Source of the DNA: Streptomyces lydicus | Lineage (GTDB): Bacteria > Actinomycetota > Actinomycetes > Streptomycetales > Streptomycetaceae | Length of the DNA stretch: 64,000 nt | Direction of reading: 5' to 3' | NCBI RefSeq assembly: GCF_001729485.1 | Contig: NZ_CP017157.1 | Coordinates: 434,001-498,000, forward strand | Part shown: positions 36,444-44,696 of the stretch, one piece after another | Layout: every line of letters begins with the position of its first letter | Numbering within the stretch: the first letter of the stretch is position 1 | Program-made: the position numbers and the translations under genes | The notes under the pieces: model-generated | The model's database searches: none | What the model saw: the letters and a program-made list of their open reading frames with translations, nothing else | Told to the model about the DNA's origin: nothing

Positions 36444-37712
36444 TCAGCGCTGTGACTGCCGCGGCAGCTCCAGCGCCACCTCCGCCGCCGAGTCGCAGTA
36501 CTCGCGCACCGCGCTGGTCCGCGCGACCACCCGCCCGCGGTGGATCACGATCCGGCTGTACGCGAGCGACAGCACCCCGGCGATCCGCTCGCCGCGCACC
36601 GCCAGCAGTTCCGCGGGGAAGCCCGCCTCGACGCGCACCTCCGGCAGCCCCAGCGTCGTCCGCGCCGCCGCACTCACCGTCTCGTACGCCGCCTCCGGAG
36701 TCGCCTCCCCCAGGGACGCCAGCAGATAGGCGGCCTCCAACGGGTCGCCGCGCCCCACCGGGTTCGCCACGTCCCGCAGCGCCCCGCTGCCCGCCGCCAC
36801 CCGCACTCCGGCGGCCTTCAGCAGCCGTACGGGGGCCGGCCGGGCCACCCGGGAGCCGTGCCGCTCCAGGCCCGCGCAGTCGCCCTGCGGCAGGCAGACG
36901 ACGGCGACATCGGCCGCGGCCAGCTGCTCGGCGACCCGCGACGCCACGCTGCGGGGCATCCGGGCCATCCCGGCGCACGGCCCGAGCGCGACGCCCGGGC
37001 GCAGCCCGCCGGACATCGCCGCGAAGCGGGCCAGCCGGGCCGGGTCGTCACCGTCGGTGTGCAGGTCGACCGGGCAGCCGTGTTCGCCCGCCAGCTCCAG
37101 GACCGTCTCGACGTACCCGGCCGGATCGGGGTCCAGATCGGGGCAGCCGCCGATGACCGAGGCGCCCATCCGCACCGCGTCCCGCAGCATCGCCAGCCCG
37201 TCCGCGCCGGCCACCCCGGTCAGCACCCGGGGCACCGCCACCGCCGCCAGGTCCGCCAGCCCGCGCAGCGACCGGCGCGCCTGGAGCACCGCCTCCAGCG
37301 ACCGCAGCCCCTGGACGTCGCCGATCCTGACGTGGCTGCGGGAGGCGGTGGCGCCGTGCCCCAGCTGGAGCAGCGCGGCCTCCGTCGTCCGCCGCTGGAC
37401 GTCCTCGGGGGAGCCGGACGCCGGGCCCTCGGCGTCCGCGGTCAGGGCGGTGTCGCAGTGCGCGTGCGGTTCGGCGGGGGCGGGGAGCAGGAGGTAGCCG
37501 GCGAGGTCGACGCGGGCGCCCTGCGGGGCGAGGCTGCCGGCCGTCCCGACGGCCTCGATCCGCCCGCCGCCCAGCCGTACGTCCACGGTGCGGCCGTCGG
37601 CGAGCCGGGCGCCGCACAGGACCAGCGCGCCACCGTCCGACCTGGCGTACGGGCCGGCGCTGCCCGGCTTTCCCGGCTGGGGCTGCGGCTGCGGCGAACT
37701 GCTGTCGGACAT
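36444..37712 (-). CDS. amidohydrolase (cytosine deaminase-like) with degenerate active site
   Basis: A 422-aa TIM-barrel protein of the cytosine deaminase branch of amidohydrolases. An N-terminal composite beta domain, then HAHCD (His83, His85), DLHTDGDD (His218) and the C-terminal beta domain. Aligned by eye to E. coli CodA as I recall it, the catalytic Glu (HxDE) is Gly221, the metal His of the SHTTAMH block is Pro245 and the metal Asp of GHDD is Gly310. It may therefore be a non-enzymatic relative or bind metal differently. The ATG at 37712 has GAGGAG upstream. Monocistronic, divergent from the tRNA-Thr gene. Confidence 0.75.
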   Translation of the reverse strand: MSDSSSPQPQPQPGKPGSAGPYARSDGGALVLCGARLADGRTVDVRLGGGRIEAVGTAGSLAPQGARVDLAGYLLLPAPAEPHAHCDTALTADAEGPASGSPEDVQRRTTEAALLQLGHGATASRSHVRIGDVQGLRSLEAVLQARRSLRGLADLAAVAVPRVLTGVAGADGLAMLRDAVRMGASVIGGCPDLDPDPAGYVETVLELAGEHGCPVDLHTDGDDPARLARFAAMSGGLRPGVALGPCAGMARMPRSVASRVAEQLAAADVAVVCLPQGDCAGLERHGSRVARPAPVRLLKAAGVRVAAGSGALRDVANPVGRGDPLEAAYLLASLGEATPEAAYETVSAAARTTLGLPEVRVEAGFPAELLAVRGERIAGVLSLAYSRIVIHRGRVVARTSAVREYCDSAAEVALELPRQSQR

Positions 37713-37854
37713 CGCGCTCCTCGAAGGCACGGGCGTGCAAGATCACGCAGCGTGGTTCCGAGATTAGGGCGCCGCCGGGAGAGCTTCGCGCAGGCGCGAA
37801 ATAGTCGTACCGGTGTGGTGCGGGGGGCGGTTGGGGCGTGCCGCGGATACGGAT

Positions 37855-37883
37855 TTCACGTTTGGCGGCGGGCCGTGTAATGT
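37855..37883 (+). promoter_or_regulatory. promoter of the tRNA-Thr/tRNA-Met unit
   Basis: TTCACG (-35, 37855-37860), a 17-bp spacer and TAATGT (-10, 37878-37883) place the start near 37890, five bases before mature tRNA-Thr. The fit to the vegetative consensus is good. Confidence 0.6.
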
Positions 37884-37894
37884 CTTCATCGCTC

Positions 37895-37967
37895 GCCCCA
37901 ATAGCTCAGTCGGCAGAGCGTCTCCATGGTAAGGAGAAGGTCTACGGTTCGATTCCGTATTGGGGCT
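37895..37967 (+). tRNA. tRNA-Thr (anticodon GGT)
   Basis: A 73-nt tRNA. Acceptor GCCCCAA/TTGGGGC, anticodon stem TCTCC/GGAGA with loop ATGGTAA, T stem TACGG/CCGTA, discriminator T. CCA not encoded. First gene of a tRNA pair. Confidence 0.96.
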
Positions 37968-37978
37968 CTGATGTGTGA

Positions 37979-38001
37979 GGTACCCGCCTTCGGGCGGGCA
38001 C
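37979..38001 (+). other. UUCG-capped hairpin between tRNAs
   Basis: CCCGCC-TTCG-GGCGGG is a stable tetraloop hairpin in the 46-nt spacer between tRNA-Thr and tRNA-Met. It may guide processing or partly terminate transcription. Confidence 0.6.
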
Positions 38002-38013
38002 CGCTCGCATCGC

Positions 38014-38086
38014 AGCGGTGTAGCTCAGTCGGTAGAGCAAGCGGCTCATAATCGCTGTGTCACCGGTTCAAGTCCGGTCACCGCTA
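38014..38086 (+). tRNA. tRNA-Met (elongator, anticodon CAT)
   Basis: A 73-nt tRNA. Acceptor AGCGGTG/CACCGCT, anticodon loop CTCATAA, T stem ACCGG/CCGGT, discriminator A. The A-T first pair of the acceptor shows it is the elongator and not the initiator. Confidence 0.93.
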
Positions 38087-38091
38087 CTGAC

Positions 38092-38134
38092 AGTAGCCGA
38101 TTGTGGGGTCGGTCCTTCGATCGGCTACTCTTTT
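38092..38134 (+). terminator. rho-independent terminator after tRNA-Met
   Basis: AGTAGCCGAT pairs perfectly with ATCGGCTACT over an 18-nt loop and is followed by CTTTT. TACTCT within the 3' arm could also act as a -10 for rpmG. Confidence 0.75.
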
Positions 38135-38174
38135 CTGCGTTCATCCGTCCATCCGTCCGTCAAGGAGCACTCAC

Positions 38175-38339
38175 GTGGCTGCCACCGACGTCCGCCCGAA
38201 GATCACGCTGGCCTGCGTGGAGTGCAAGGAGCGGAACTACATCACCAAGAAGAACCGGCGTAACGACCCGGACCGTCTTGAGATGAAGAAGCACTGCCCT
38301 CGCTGCAACTCGCACACCGCGCACCGCGAGACGCGATAA
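38175..38339 (+). CDS. rpmG: 50S ribosomal protein L33
   Basis: A 54-aa ribosomal protein. It keeps both zinc-binding pairs (CVEC and CPRC), so it is the zinc-containing (C+) form; Streptomyces usually also has a zinc-free copy elsewhere under Zur control. [19 protein letters not shown] is the L33 core. The GTG at 38175 follows AAGGAG. Followed by a hairpin before the dehydratase genes. Confidence 0.96.
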   Translation: MAATDVRPKITLACVECKERNYITKKNRRNDPDRLEMKKHCPRCNSHTAHRETR

Positions 38340-38350
38340 CACAGGCTAGT

Positions 38351-38388
38351 CCGTGAGGCCGTCCCCATTCGTGGGGGCGGCCTCACGG
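38351..38388 (+). terminator. hairpin terminator after rpmG
   Basis: CCGTGAGGCCG and CGGCCTCACGG form an 11-bp stem, extended by CCCC/GGGG, 12 nt after the rpmG stop. Confidence 0.75.
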
Positions 38389-38423
38389 CGTTATCACCAT
38401 CAGTACACGGAGGTTGCGAGCCC

Positions 38424-38876
38424 ATGGCGCTCGACCAGTCCTTTGTCGGCCGTACCTACCCGGCCACCGACCCGTACGAGGTCGGCCGGGAAAAGATCCG
38501 CGAATTCGCCGAGGCGATCGGGGACTCCAACCCGGCTTACACCGACGCCGAAGCAGCCAAGGCGCTCGGTCACCCCGATGTGATCGCTCCGCCGACCTTT
38601 GTGTTCGCCATCACTTTCAAGGCCGCGGGGCAGGTCATCGAGGACCCGCAACTCGGCCTGGATTACAGCCGGGTGGTGCACGGCGACCAGAAGTTCGCCT
38701 ACACCCGGCCGGTGCGCAGCGGTGACCGGCTGGCCGTCACCTCCACCATCGAAGCGATCAAGACCATGGCGGGCAACGACATCATCGACATCCGCGGCGA
38801 GGTGCACGACGAGGCGGGCGAGCACGTCGTGACCGCCTTCACCAAGCTGGTGGCCCGTCGCGCCGAGGAGGCATGA
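38424..38876 (+). CDS. MaoC-like dehydratase, HadA-type subunit
   Basis: A 150-aa hot-dog-fold protein. FAEAIGDSNPAYTDAEAA occupies the place of the hydratase motif but lacks the catalytic His, as in mycobacterial HadA, the substrate-holding subunit of the HadAB 3-hydroxyacyl-ACP dehydratase. The ATG at 38424 follows GGAGG. The next gene starts one base after its stop and encodes the catalytic partner. The gene order rpmG-hadA-hadB near tRNA-Trp-secE-nusG is the same as I recall in mycobacteria, although Streptomyces makes no mycolic acids. Confidence 0.87.
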   Translation: MALDQSFVGRTYPATDPYEVGREKIREFAEAIGDSNPAYTDAEAAKALGHPDVIAPPTFVFAITFKAAGQVIEDPQLGLDYSRVVHGDQKFAYTRPVRSGDRLAVTSTIEAIKTMAGNDIIDIRGEVHDEAGEHVVTAFTKLVARRAEEA

Positions 38877-38877
38877 A

Positions 38878-39312
38878 ATGACCGCCCAGATCTCTTACGA
38901 CGACGTCGAGGTCGGCACCGAACTCCCGGCGCAGAGCTTCCCGGTGAGCCGCGCGACCCTCGTGCGCTACGCCGGCGCCTCCGGTGACTTCAACCCGATC
39001 CACTGGAACGAGAAGTTCGCCAAGGAGGTCGGCCTGCCCGACGTCATCGCCCACGGCATGTTCACCATGGCCGAGGCGATCCGGGTGGTCACCGACTGGG
39101 CCGGCGACCCGGGCGCGGTCGCCGAGTACGGGGTGCGCTTCACCAAGCCCGTCATCGTCCCCAACGACGACAACGGCGCGTTGATCGAGGTCAGCGCCAA
39201 GGTCGCGGCCAAGCTCGACGACGACGCCCGTACGGTCCGGGTCGACCTGACCGCGATGAGCGCCGGCCAGAAGGTGCTGGGCATGTCCCGCGCCGTGGTC
39301 CGCCTGGCCTGA
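38878..39312 (+). CDS. MaoC-like dehydratase, HadB-type catalytic subunit
   Basis: A 144-aa hot-dog-fold protein with the full hydratase-2 motif YAGASGDFNPIHWNEKFA (Asp and His catalytic pair). It should dehydrate a 3-hydroxyacyl thioester together with the preceding subunit. The natural chain length and role in Streptomyces are not known to me. Near-zero spacing to its partner indicates co-translation. Confidence 0.88.
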   Translation: MTAQISYDDVEVGTELPAQSFPVSRATLVRYAGASGDFNPIHWNEKFAKEVGLPDVIAHGMFTMAEAIRVVTDWAGDPGAVAEYGVRFTKPVIVPNDDNGALIEVSAKVAAKLDDDARTVRVDLTAMSAGQKVLGMSRAVVRLA

Positions 39313-39320
39313 GCCCGTGC

Positions 39321-39356
39321 CGGGGGCGGCCGGGCGGTACCGCCGGGCCGCCCCCG
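39321..39356. terminator. GC-rich palindromic terminator between maoC pair and murB
   Basis: A 36-bp near-perfect palindrome (one mismatch) centred on GGTACC starts nine bases after the dehydratase stop. It can act in both directions. Confidence 0.65.
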
Positions 39357-39362
39357 TACTCT
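39357..39362 (+). promoter_or_regulatory. candidate -10 of murB (leaderless)
   Basis: TACTCT ends seven bases before the murB GTG, so transcription could start at the first base of the start codon. No ribosome site is present. No clear -35. Confidence 0.4.
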
Positions 39363-39369
39363 TGGGCGC

Positions 39370-40443
39370 GTGCAGGAACGACACGTGGCAACCGTAGAAG
39401 ACAACGCCCCCCTCGCCCCGCTGACCACCTTCCGGCTCGGCGGCCCGGCGACCCGCCTCGTCACGGCCACCACCGACGACGAGGTGATCGCCGCCGTCCG
39501 CGCCGCCGACGACGCGGGCACCCCGCTGCTGATCATCGGCGGTGGCAGCAACCTCGTCATCGGCGACAAGGGCTTCGACGGTACGGCCCTGCGGATCGCC
39601 ACCAGCGGTTTCACGCTCGACGGCACGACGCTGGAGCTGGCCGCCGGCGAGAACTGGTCCGACGCGGTCGCCCGCACGGTCGAGGCCGGGCTGGCCGGCA
39701 TCGAGTGCCTGGCCGGCATCCCCGGCTCGGCGGGCGCCACCCCGATCCAGAACGTGGGCGCGTACGGCCAGGAGGTCTCCGCCACGATCACCGAGGTGGT
39801 CGCGTACGACCGCCGGGCCGGCGAGACCGTCACGCTGCCGGGCGAGGAGTGCGGCTTCTCCTACCGCCACAGCCGCTTCAAGGCGCATCCCGACCGGTTC
39901 GTGGTGCTGCGGGTGCGCTTCGCGCTGGAGGACGCCGGGGGGCTCTCCGCGCCGCTGAAGTACGCCGAGACCGCCCGCGCCCTCGGCGTCGAGCCCGGTG
40001 ACCGGGTCCCGGCCGCCGTCGCCCGGAAGACCGTCCTGGCGCTGCGGGCCGGCAAGGGCATGGTGCTGGACCCGGCGGACCACGACACCTGGTCGGCCGG
40101 CTCCTTCTTCACCAACCCGATCCTCACCGAGGCCGAGCACACCGCCTTCCTGGAGCGCGTCCGGGAGCGCCTCGGCCCCGACACCGCGCCGCCCGCCTTC
40201 CCGGCCGGCGACGGCATGGTGAAGACCTCCGCGGCCTGGCTGATCGACCGGGCCGGCTTCACCAAGGGCTACGGCAGCGGCCCGGCCCGTATCTCCACCA
40301 AGCACACCCTCGCCCTCACCAACCGCGGCGAGGCCACCACCGAGGACCTGCTCGCCCTGGCCCGCGAGGTCCGTGACGGCGTCCACGCGGCCTTCGGCAT
40401 CACCCTCGTCAACGAACCGGTGACGGTCGGCGTCAGCCTCTGA
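39370..40443 (+). CDS. murB: UDP-N-acetylenolpyruvoylglucosamine reductase
   Basis: A 357-aa FAD enzyme that uses NADPH to reduce UDP-GlcNAc-enolpyruvate to UDP-MurNAc in peptidoglycan synthesis. TTFRLGGPA opens the FAD domain; GGGSNLVIGDKGFDG and GIPGSAGATPIQNVGAYGQE bind FAD; YRHSRFK and the catalytic Ser in SAGSFFTNPIL are present, with a Glu near the end (FGITLVNEPV). The GTG at 39370 is the longest start; GTG 39385 is an alternative. There is no ribosome site, so the mRNA may be leaderless. Confidence 0.95.
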   Translation: MQERHVATVEDNAPLAPLTTFRLGGPATRLVTATTDDEVIAAVRAADDAGTPLLIIGGGSNLVIGDKGFDGTALRIATSGFTLDGTTLELAAGENWSDAVARTVEAGLAGIECLAGIPGSAGATPIQNVGAYGQEVSATITEVVAYDRRAGETVTLPGEECGFSYRHSRFKAHPDRFVVLRVRFALEDAGGLSAPLKYAETARALGVEPGDRVPAAVARKTVLALRAGKGMVLDPADHDTWSAGSFFTNPILTEAEHTAFLERVRERLGPDTAPPAFPAGDGMVKTSAAWLIDRAGFTKGYGSGPARISTKHTLALTNRGEATTEDLLALAREVRDGVHAAFGITLVNEPVTVGVSL

Positions 40444-40468
40444 CCGGCCCCGGAGCGGCCGGCCGCGC

Positions 40469-41545
40469 CTATCCGGCCAGCCAGGCGTCGATGTCCGTCA
40501 GCAGCCGCTGCTGCGCGTCCTGGGGGGCGCGGGAGCCGCGGACCGACTGGCGGGCCAGCTCGGCCAGCTCCTCGTCGGTGAAGGCGTGCGCGGTGCGGGC
40601 GATCTCGTACTGCGCGGCCAGCCGTGCGCCGAACAGCAGCGGGTCGTCCGCGCCCAGCGCCATCGGCACCCCGGCGTCGAAGAAGGTCCGCAGCGGTACG
40701 TCCTCGGGCTTCTCGTAGACCCCCAGCGCCACGTTCGACGACGGGCACACCTCGCACGTCACCTGGCGCGAGGCCAGCCGGCGCAGCAGTGCGGGGTCCT
40801 CGGCGGCCCGTACGCCGTGGCCGATCCGGCCGGCGTGCAGATCGTCGAGGCAGTCCCGGACGCTGGCGGGCCCGGACAGCTCACCGCCGTGCGGCGCCGC
40901 CAGCAGGCCGCCCTCCCGGGCGATGGCGAAGGCCCGGTCGAAGTCCCGGGCGAATCCCCGGCGTTCGTCGTTGGAGAGCCCGAAGCCGATCACGCCCCGG
41001 TCCGCGAAGCGCACCGCGAGCCGCGCGAGCGTACGGGCGTCCAGCGGGTGCTTCATGCGGTTCGCCGCGATCAGCACGCGGATGCCCAGGCCGGTGTGGC
41101 GGGAGGCGCGCTCCACCGCGTCCAGGATGATCTCCAGCGCCGGGATCAGCCCGCCCAGCCGCGGGGCGTACGAGGTCGGGTCGACCTGGATCTCCAGCCA
41201 GCGCGAACCGTCCCGGACGTCCTCCTCGGCGGCCTCGAACACCAGCCGCTGGATGTCCTCGGGAGCGCGCAGGCACGAGCGGGCGATGTCGTAGAGCCGT
41301 TGGAAACGGAACCAGCCGCGCTCGTCCGTGGCCCGCAATTGGGGCGGCTCACCGCCGCGCAGCGCCTCCGGCAGGTGGACGCCGTACTTGTCGGCGAGAT
41401 CCAGCAGCGTCGCGGGCCGCATCGAACCGGTGAAGTGCAGGTGCAGATGGGCCTTCGGCAGCCGGCGCAGATCTCGAACAGCGGCACCGTCGCGGGCACG
41501 AGTGCTCGGGGGGTTCGGGGCGTGGCCCCCTGAAAAGTGCTGCAT
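40469..41545 (-). CDS. adenosine deaminase-like amidohydrolase
   Basis: A 358-aa TIM-barrel deaminase of the ADA family. Metal and catalytic residues are kept: HLHLHFTG (His35, His37), APHGGE, GRIGHGV and GADDPLLF. The usual HxHLDG becomes H-L-H-F-T-G, so the Asp that contacts the ribose 5'-OH in adenosine deaminase is Thr39. The substrate may therefore be a 5'-modified adenosine and not adenosine. The ATG at 41545 lacks a clear ribosome site. It is convergent with murB (25-nt gap) and lies downstream of aspC beyond a hairpin. Confidence 0.8.
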   Translation of the reverse strand: MQHFSGGHAPNPPSTRARDGAAVRDLRRLPKAHLHLHFTGSMRPATLLDLADKYGVHLPEALRGGEPPQLRATDERGWFRFQRLYDIARSCLRAPEDIQRLVFEAAEEDVRDGSRWLEIQVDPTSYAPRLGGLIPALEIILDAVERASRHTGLGIRVLIAANRMKHPLDARTLARLAVRFADRGVIGFGLSNDERRGFARDFDRAFAIAREGGLLAAPHGGELSGPASVRDCLDDLHAGRIGHGVRAAEDPALLRRLASRQVTCEVCPSSNVALGVYEKPEDVPLRTFFDAGVPMALGADDPLLFGARLAAQYEIARTAHAFTDEELAELARQSVRGSRAPQDAQQRLLTDIDAWLAG

Positions 41546-41618
41546 CTGAGGATCTTGCCGTATCCGGGCGGCACGCCGGTAGGGCCTTTCCCGAAGGGGT
41601 GTCCGGAAGAACGCGCGA

Positions 41619-41649
41619 GCGGGCGGCCGGAATGCGTCCGACCGCCCGC
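41619..41649 (-). terminator. hairpin terminator of aspC
   Basis: GCGGGCGG and CCGCCCGC, extended by CCGG/TCCG, form a stem 28 nt after the aspC stop on the minus strand. Confidence 0.6.
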
Positions 41650-41677
41650 CCTGGCACTTCCGGAAATCCGGAGGTGG

Positions 41678-42913
41678 CTACTTGGCCTCCGCCAGCAGCT
41701 TCTGGATCCGGGACACGCCCTCCACCAGGTCCTCGTCGCCCAGCGCGTACGAAAGCCGCAGGTAGCCGGGGGTGCCGAAGGCTTCACCCGGGACGACGGC
41801 GACCTCCGCCTCCTCCAGGATCAGCTCGGCCAGCTCCACGCTGGTCTGCGGGCGCTTGCCGCGGATCTCCTTGCCCAGGAGCTCCTTCACCGACGGGTAC
41901 GCGTAGAACGCGCCCTCCGGCTCCGGGCACAGCACGCCGTCGATCTCGTTGAGCATCCGCACGATCGTCTTGCGCCGCCGGTCGAAGGCGACCTTCATCT
42001 CCTCGACGGCCGCGAGGTCGCCGGAGACCGCCGCGATGGCCGCGGCCTGGGCGACGTTGGAGACGTTCGAGGTGGCGTGCGACTGGAGGTTCGTCGCGGC
42101 CTTGATGACGTCCTTCGGGCCGATCGCCCAGCCCACCCGCCAGCCGGTCATCGCGTACGTCTTGGCCACGCCGTTGACGATGATGCACTTGTCGCGCAGC
42201 TCGGGCACGACCACCGGCAGCGACGAGAACTGGGCGTCGCCGTAGACCAGGTGCTCGTAGATCTCGTCGGTCAGCACCCACAGCCCGTGCGAGGCGGCCC
42301 AGCGGCCGACCGCCTCGACCTGCTCGCGGGAGTAGACCGCGCCGGTCGGGTTCGACGGCGAGACGAACAGCAGCACCTTCGTGCGCTCCGTACGGGCCGC
42401 CTCCAGCTGGTCGACGGTCACGCGGTAGCCGGTGGTCTCGTCGGCGACCACGTCGACCGGCACACCGCCCGCGAGCCGGATCGACTCGGGGTAGGTCGTC
42501 CAGTACGGCGCCGGGACGATGACCTCGTCACCCGGGTCCAGGATGGCGGCGAACGCCTCGTAGATGGCCTGCTTGCCGCCGTTCGTCACCAGTACGTTCG
42601 CGGCCTCGACCTCGTAACCGGAATCGCGCAGCGTCTTCGCGGCGATCGCGGACTTGAGCTCGGGGAGCCCGCCGGCCGGCGTGTAGCGGTGGAACTTCGG
42701 GTTGCGGCACGCCTCGATCGCCGCGTCGACGATGTAGCCGGGCGTGGGGAAGTCGGGCTCACCGGCGCCGAAGCCGATCACCGGTCGTCCGGCGGCCTTG
42801 AGGGCCTTCGCCTTGGCGTCGACGGCGAGGGTCGCGGACTCGGAGATCGAACCGACCCGGGCCGAGACCCGGCGGTCGGTGGGGGACGATGCGGAAGGGG
42901 TTGCAGCGCTCAT
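41678..42913 (-). CDS. aspC: aspartate/aromatic aminotransferase (class I, PLP)
   Basis: A 411-aa fold-type I aminotransferase. The PLP lysine is in [29 protein letters not shown] and [11 protein letters not shown] contact the cofactor; [11 protein letters not shown] and LRLSYA bind the substrate carboxylate. It likely interconverts aspartate and oxaloacetate with 2-oxoglutarate. The ATG at 42913 was used; upstream bases lack a strong ribosome site. It is divergent from tRNA-Trp. The symbol is by family, since the preferred amino acid is not proved. Confidence 0.88.
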   Translation of the reverse strand: MSAATPSASSPTDRRVSARVGSISESATLAVDAKAKALKAAGRPVIGFGAGEPDFPTPGYIVDAAIEACRNPKFHRYTPAGGLPELKSAIAAKTLRDSGYEVEAANVLVTNGGKQAIYEAFAAILDPGDEVIVPAPYWTTYPESIRLAGGVPVDVVADETTGYRVTVDQLEAARTERTKVLLFVSPSNPTGAVYSREQVEAVGRWAASHGLWVLTDEIYEHLVYGDAQFSSLPVVVPELRDKCIIVNGVAKTYAMTGWRVGWAIGPKDVIKAATNLQSHATSNVSNVAQAAAIAAVSGDLAAVEEMKVAFDRRRKTIVRMLNEIDGVLCPEPEGAFYAYPSVKELLGKEIRGKRPQTSVELAELILEEAEVAVVPGEAFGTPGYLRLSYALGDEDLVEGVSRIQKLLAEAK

Positions 42914-42982
42914 ACATGCATCGTTGCAGACCCCTCACCTGCCCGACACACGGGTTTGCGGGGCCTCCCCGGGACAACCGTG

Positions 42983-43012
42983 TTCGACGAGTGGCCCGGA
43001 AGCACGTACACT
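42983..43012 (+). promoter_or_regulatory. candidate promoter for tRNA-Trp/secE
   Basis: TTCGAC (42983-42988) and TACACT (43007-43012) are 18 bp apart, about 85 bp before tRNA-Trp. TAGGTT (43078-43083) is another -10-like hexamer nearer to the tRNA. Confidence 0.45.
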
Positions 43013-43096
43013 CGCTGACCGTTGGCCTCCAACGGGTCGCCGCGGCGCACGCACATAGTGCAGTCGACCGCATGCGGTAGGTTGGGGGAACCACAA

Positions 43097-43169
43097 AGGG
43101 TCGTAGCTCAATTGGTAGAGCACTGGTCTCCAAAACCAGCGGTTGGGGGTTCAAGTCCCTCCGGCCCTG
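43097..43169 (+). tRNA. tRNA-Trp (anticodon CCA)
   Basis: A 73-nt tRNA. Acceptor AGGGTCG/CGGCCCT, anticodon stem CTGGT/ACCAG with loop CTCCAAA (anticodon CCA), T stem GGGGG/CCCTC, discriminator G as expected for Trp. The 3' CCA is not encoded. It precedes secE, the usual position. Confidence 0.96.
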
Positions 43170-43172
43170 CTA

Positions 43173-43196
43173 CACGCACTCTCACCGCAGTGCGTG
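43173..43196 (+). other. hairpin between tRNA-Trp and secE
   Basis: CACGCACT pairs with AGTGCGTG over an 8-nt loop directly after the tRNA. No T-tract; may stop or process the tRNA transcript. Confidence 0.5.
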
Positions 43197-43270
43197 CAGG
43201 CGTACGTATGCACCGCCGTGCGGCTCCACCGGGCGCGGCACGGCCACGACCCGGATTCAGGTGAGGACGA

Positions 43271-43567
43271 GTGACGGACGCCCTGGGCTCCATCGACATG
43301 CCTGAGCGCGGTCGTTCCGAGGACGAGGCCGCTGAGTCCCAGAAGAAGCCCCGTCGCGGCGGCAAGCGCGGCAAGAAGGGCCCTTTCGCGCGTCTCGCGC
43401 TCTTCTACCGCCAGGTCATCGCGGAACTCCGCAAGGTCGTCTGGCCCACGCGCAGCCAGCTGACGACGTACACCAGTGTGGTGATCGTCTTCGTTGTCAT
43501 CATCATCGGCCTCGTAACCGTGATTGACTTGGGAATCAACCGAGTCGTCGGGTACGTCTTCGGCTGA
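43271..43567 (+). CDS. secE: preprotein translocase subunit SecE
   Basis: A 98-aa subunit of the SecYEG channel. A charged 40-residue N-terminus rich in Lys and Arg precedes the conserved amphipathic helix (VIAELRKVVWPTRSQLTTYT) and a single transmembrane helix. The GTG at 43271 follows GAGGAC. It lies 73 nt before nusG, the near-universal arrangement. Confidence 0.97.
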   Translation: MTDALGSIDMPERGRSEDEAAESQKKPRRGGKRGKKGPFARLALFYRQVIAELRKVVWPTRSQLTTYTSVVIVFVVIIIGLVTVIDLGINRVVGYVFG

Positions 43568-43640
43568 TCCCGCGGAGGGCGCCTGCGCGGGCGCCTATTT
43601 CGCATGTTCAACCCCTTGAAGCCAGGAAGAAGCAGCCACC

Positions 43641-44516
43641 GTGTCTGACCCGAACCTGAACGACGCCGCCGAATCCGCCGAGACGGCAGCGGCCGACGTT
43701 GACGCGGCTGTCTCGGCCGAGGTCGTGGGCGACGACACCGAGCAAGAGATCATCGAGGGTGCCGACACCGTCGACGAGCTCGACGCCGAGGACGCCGAAG
43801 CCGGTGAGCCCGCCGAAGAGGCCGCGGTGCACATCGAGGACGAGGCCGAGGCCACGGCGGAGGTCGCCGAGGACGAGACCGCCGAGGAGCAGGAGCCGGT
43901 CGACCCGGTGGCCGCCCTCCGCGACGAGCTGCGTGGCCTGCCCGGCGAGTGGTACGTCATCCACACCTACGCGGGCTACGAGAACCGCGTGAAGACCAAC
44001 CTCGAACAGCGCGCCGTCTCGCTGAACGTCGAGGACTACATCTTCCAGGCCGAGGTGCCGCAGGAAGAGGTCGCGCAGATCAAGAACGGCGAGCGCAAGA
44101 CCATCCGCCAGAACAAGCTCCCTGGCTACGTGCTCGTGCGCATGGACCTGACGAACGAGTCCTGGGGCGTCGTGCGCAACACGCCGGGCGTCACCGGCTT
44201 CGTCGGCAACGCCTACGACCCCTACCCGCTGACGCTGGACGAGATCGTCAAGATGCTCGCCCCGGAGGCTGAGGAGAAGGCCGCCAAGGAGGCCGCCGCG
44301 GCCGAGGGCAAGCCGGCGCCGTCCCGCAAGGTCGAGGTCCAGGTGCTGGACTTCGAGGTGGGCGACTCGGTCACCGTCACCGACGGCCCGTTCGCGACGC
44401 TGCAGGCGACGATCAACGAGATCAACGCCGACTCGAAGAAGGTCAAGGGCCTGGTCGAGATCTTCGGCCGCGAGACCCCGGTCGAGCTGTCCTTCGACCA
44501 GATCCAGAAGAACTGA
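43641..44516 (+). CDS. nusG: transcription termination/antitermination protein NusG
   Basis: A 291-aa regulator that binds RNA polymerase and promotes pausing, rho termination and transcription-translation coupling. Residues 1-100 form an acidic actinobacterial extension rich in Ala, Glu and Asp. The NGN domain follows ([30 protein letters not shown]), an Ala/Lys-rich linker, then the KOW domain ([21 protein letters not shown]). Followed by a strong terminator that separates it from rplK. Confidence 0.97.
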   Translation: MSDPNLNDAAESAETAAADVDAAVSAEVVGDDTEQEIIEGADTVDELDAEDAEAGEPAEEAAVHIEDEAEATAEVAEDETAEEQEPVDPVAALRDELRGLPGEWYVIHTYAGYENRVKTNLEQRAVSLNVEDYIFQAEVPQEEVAQIKNGERKTIRQNKLPGYVLVRMDLTNESWGVVRNTPGVTGFVGNAYDPYPLTLDEIVKMLAPEAEEKAAKEAAAAEGKPAPSRKVEVQVLDFEVGDSVTVTDGPFATLQATINEINADSKKVKGLVEIFGRETPVELSFDQIQKN

Positions 44517-44556
44517 GCCGGAAGAACAAGGTTCTTCCGGACCACCGACCACCGAC

Positions 44557-44599
44557 CAGGTCAGACGGGCTCACAGCCGGTCTGACCTGCTCGGTTTTT
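44557..44599 (+). terminator. rho-independent terminator of secE-nusG
   Basis: CAGGTCAGAC pairs with GTCTGACCTG, with an inner GGCT/AGCC, followed by a five-T tract. A textbook intrinsic terminator. Confidence 0.9.
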
Positions 44600-44625
44600 G
44601 GCCGCGCGACCATACCCGTTATCGT
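44598..44625 (+). promoter_or_regulatory. candidate promoter of rplK-rplA
   Basis: TTGGCC (44598-44603), which partly uses the T-tract of the terminator, is 16 bp from TATCGT (44620-44625). A transcript would start near 44632 with a leader of about 65 nt. Confidence 0.45.
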
Positions 44626-44696
44626 TGTGCGGTATGCCTCCATCCGGATGACCGGATGGACTGGCGAAACACCTCTCACTAGGACCCGGAGAGAGC

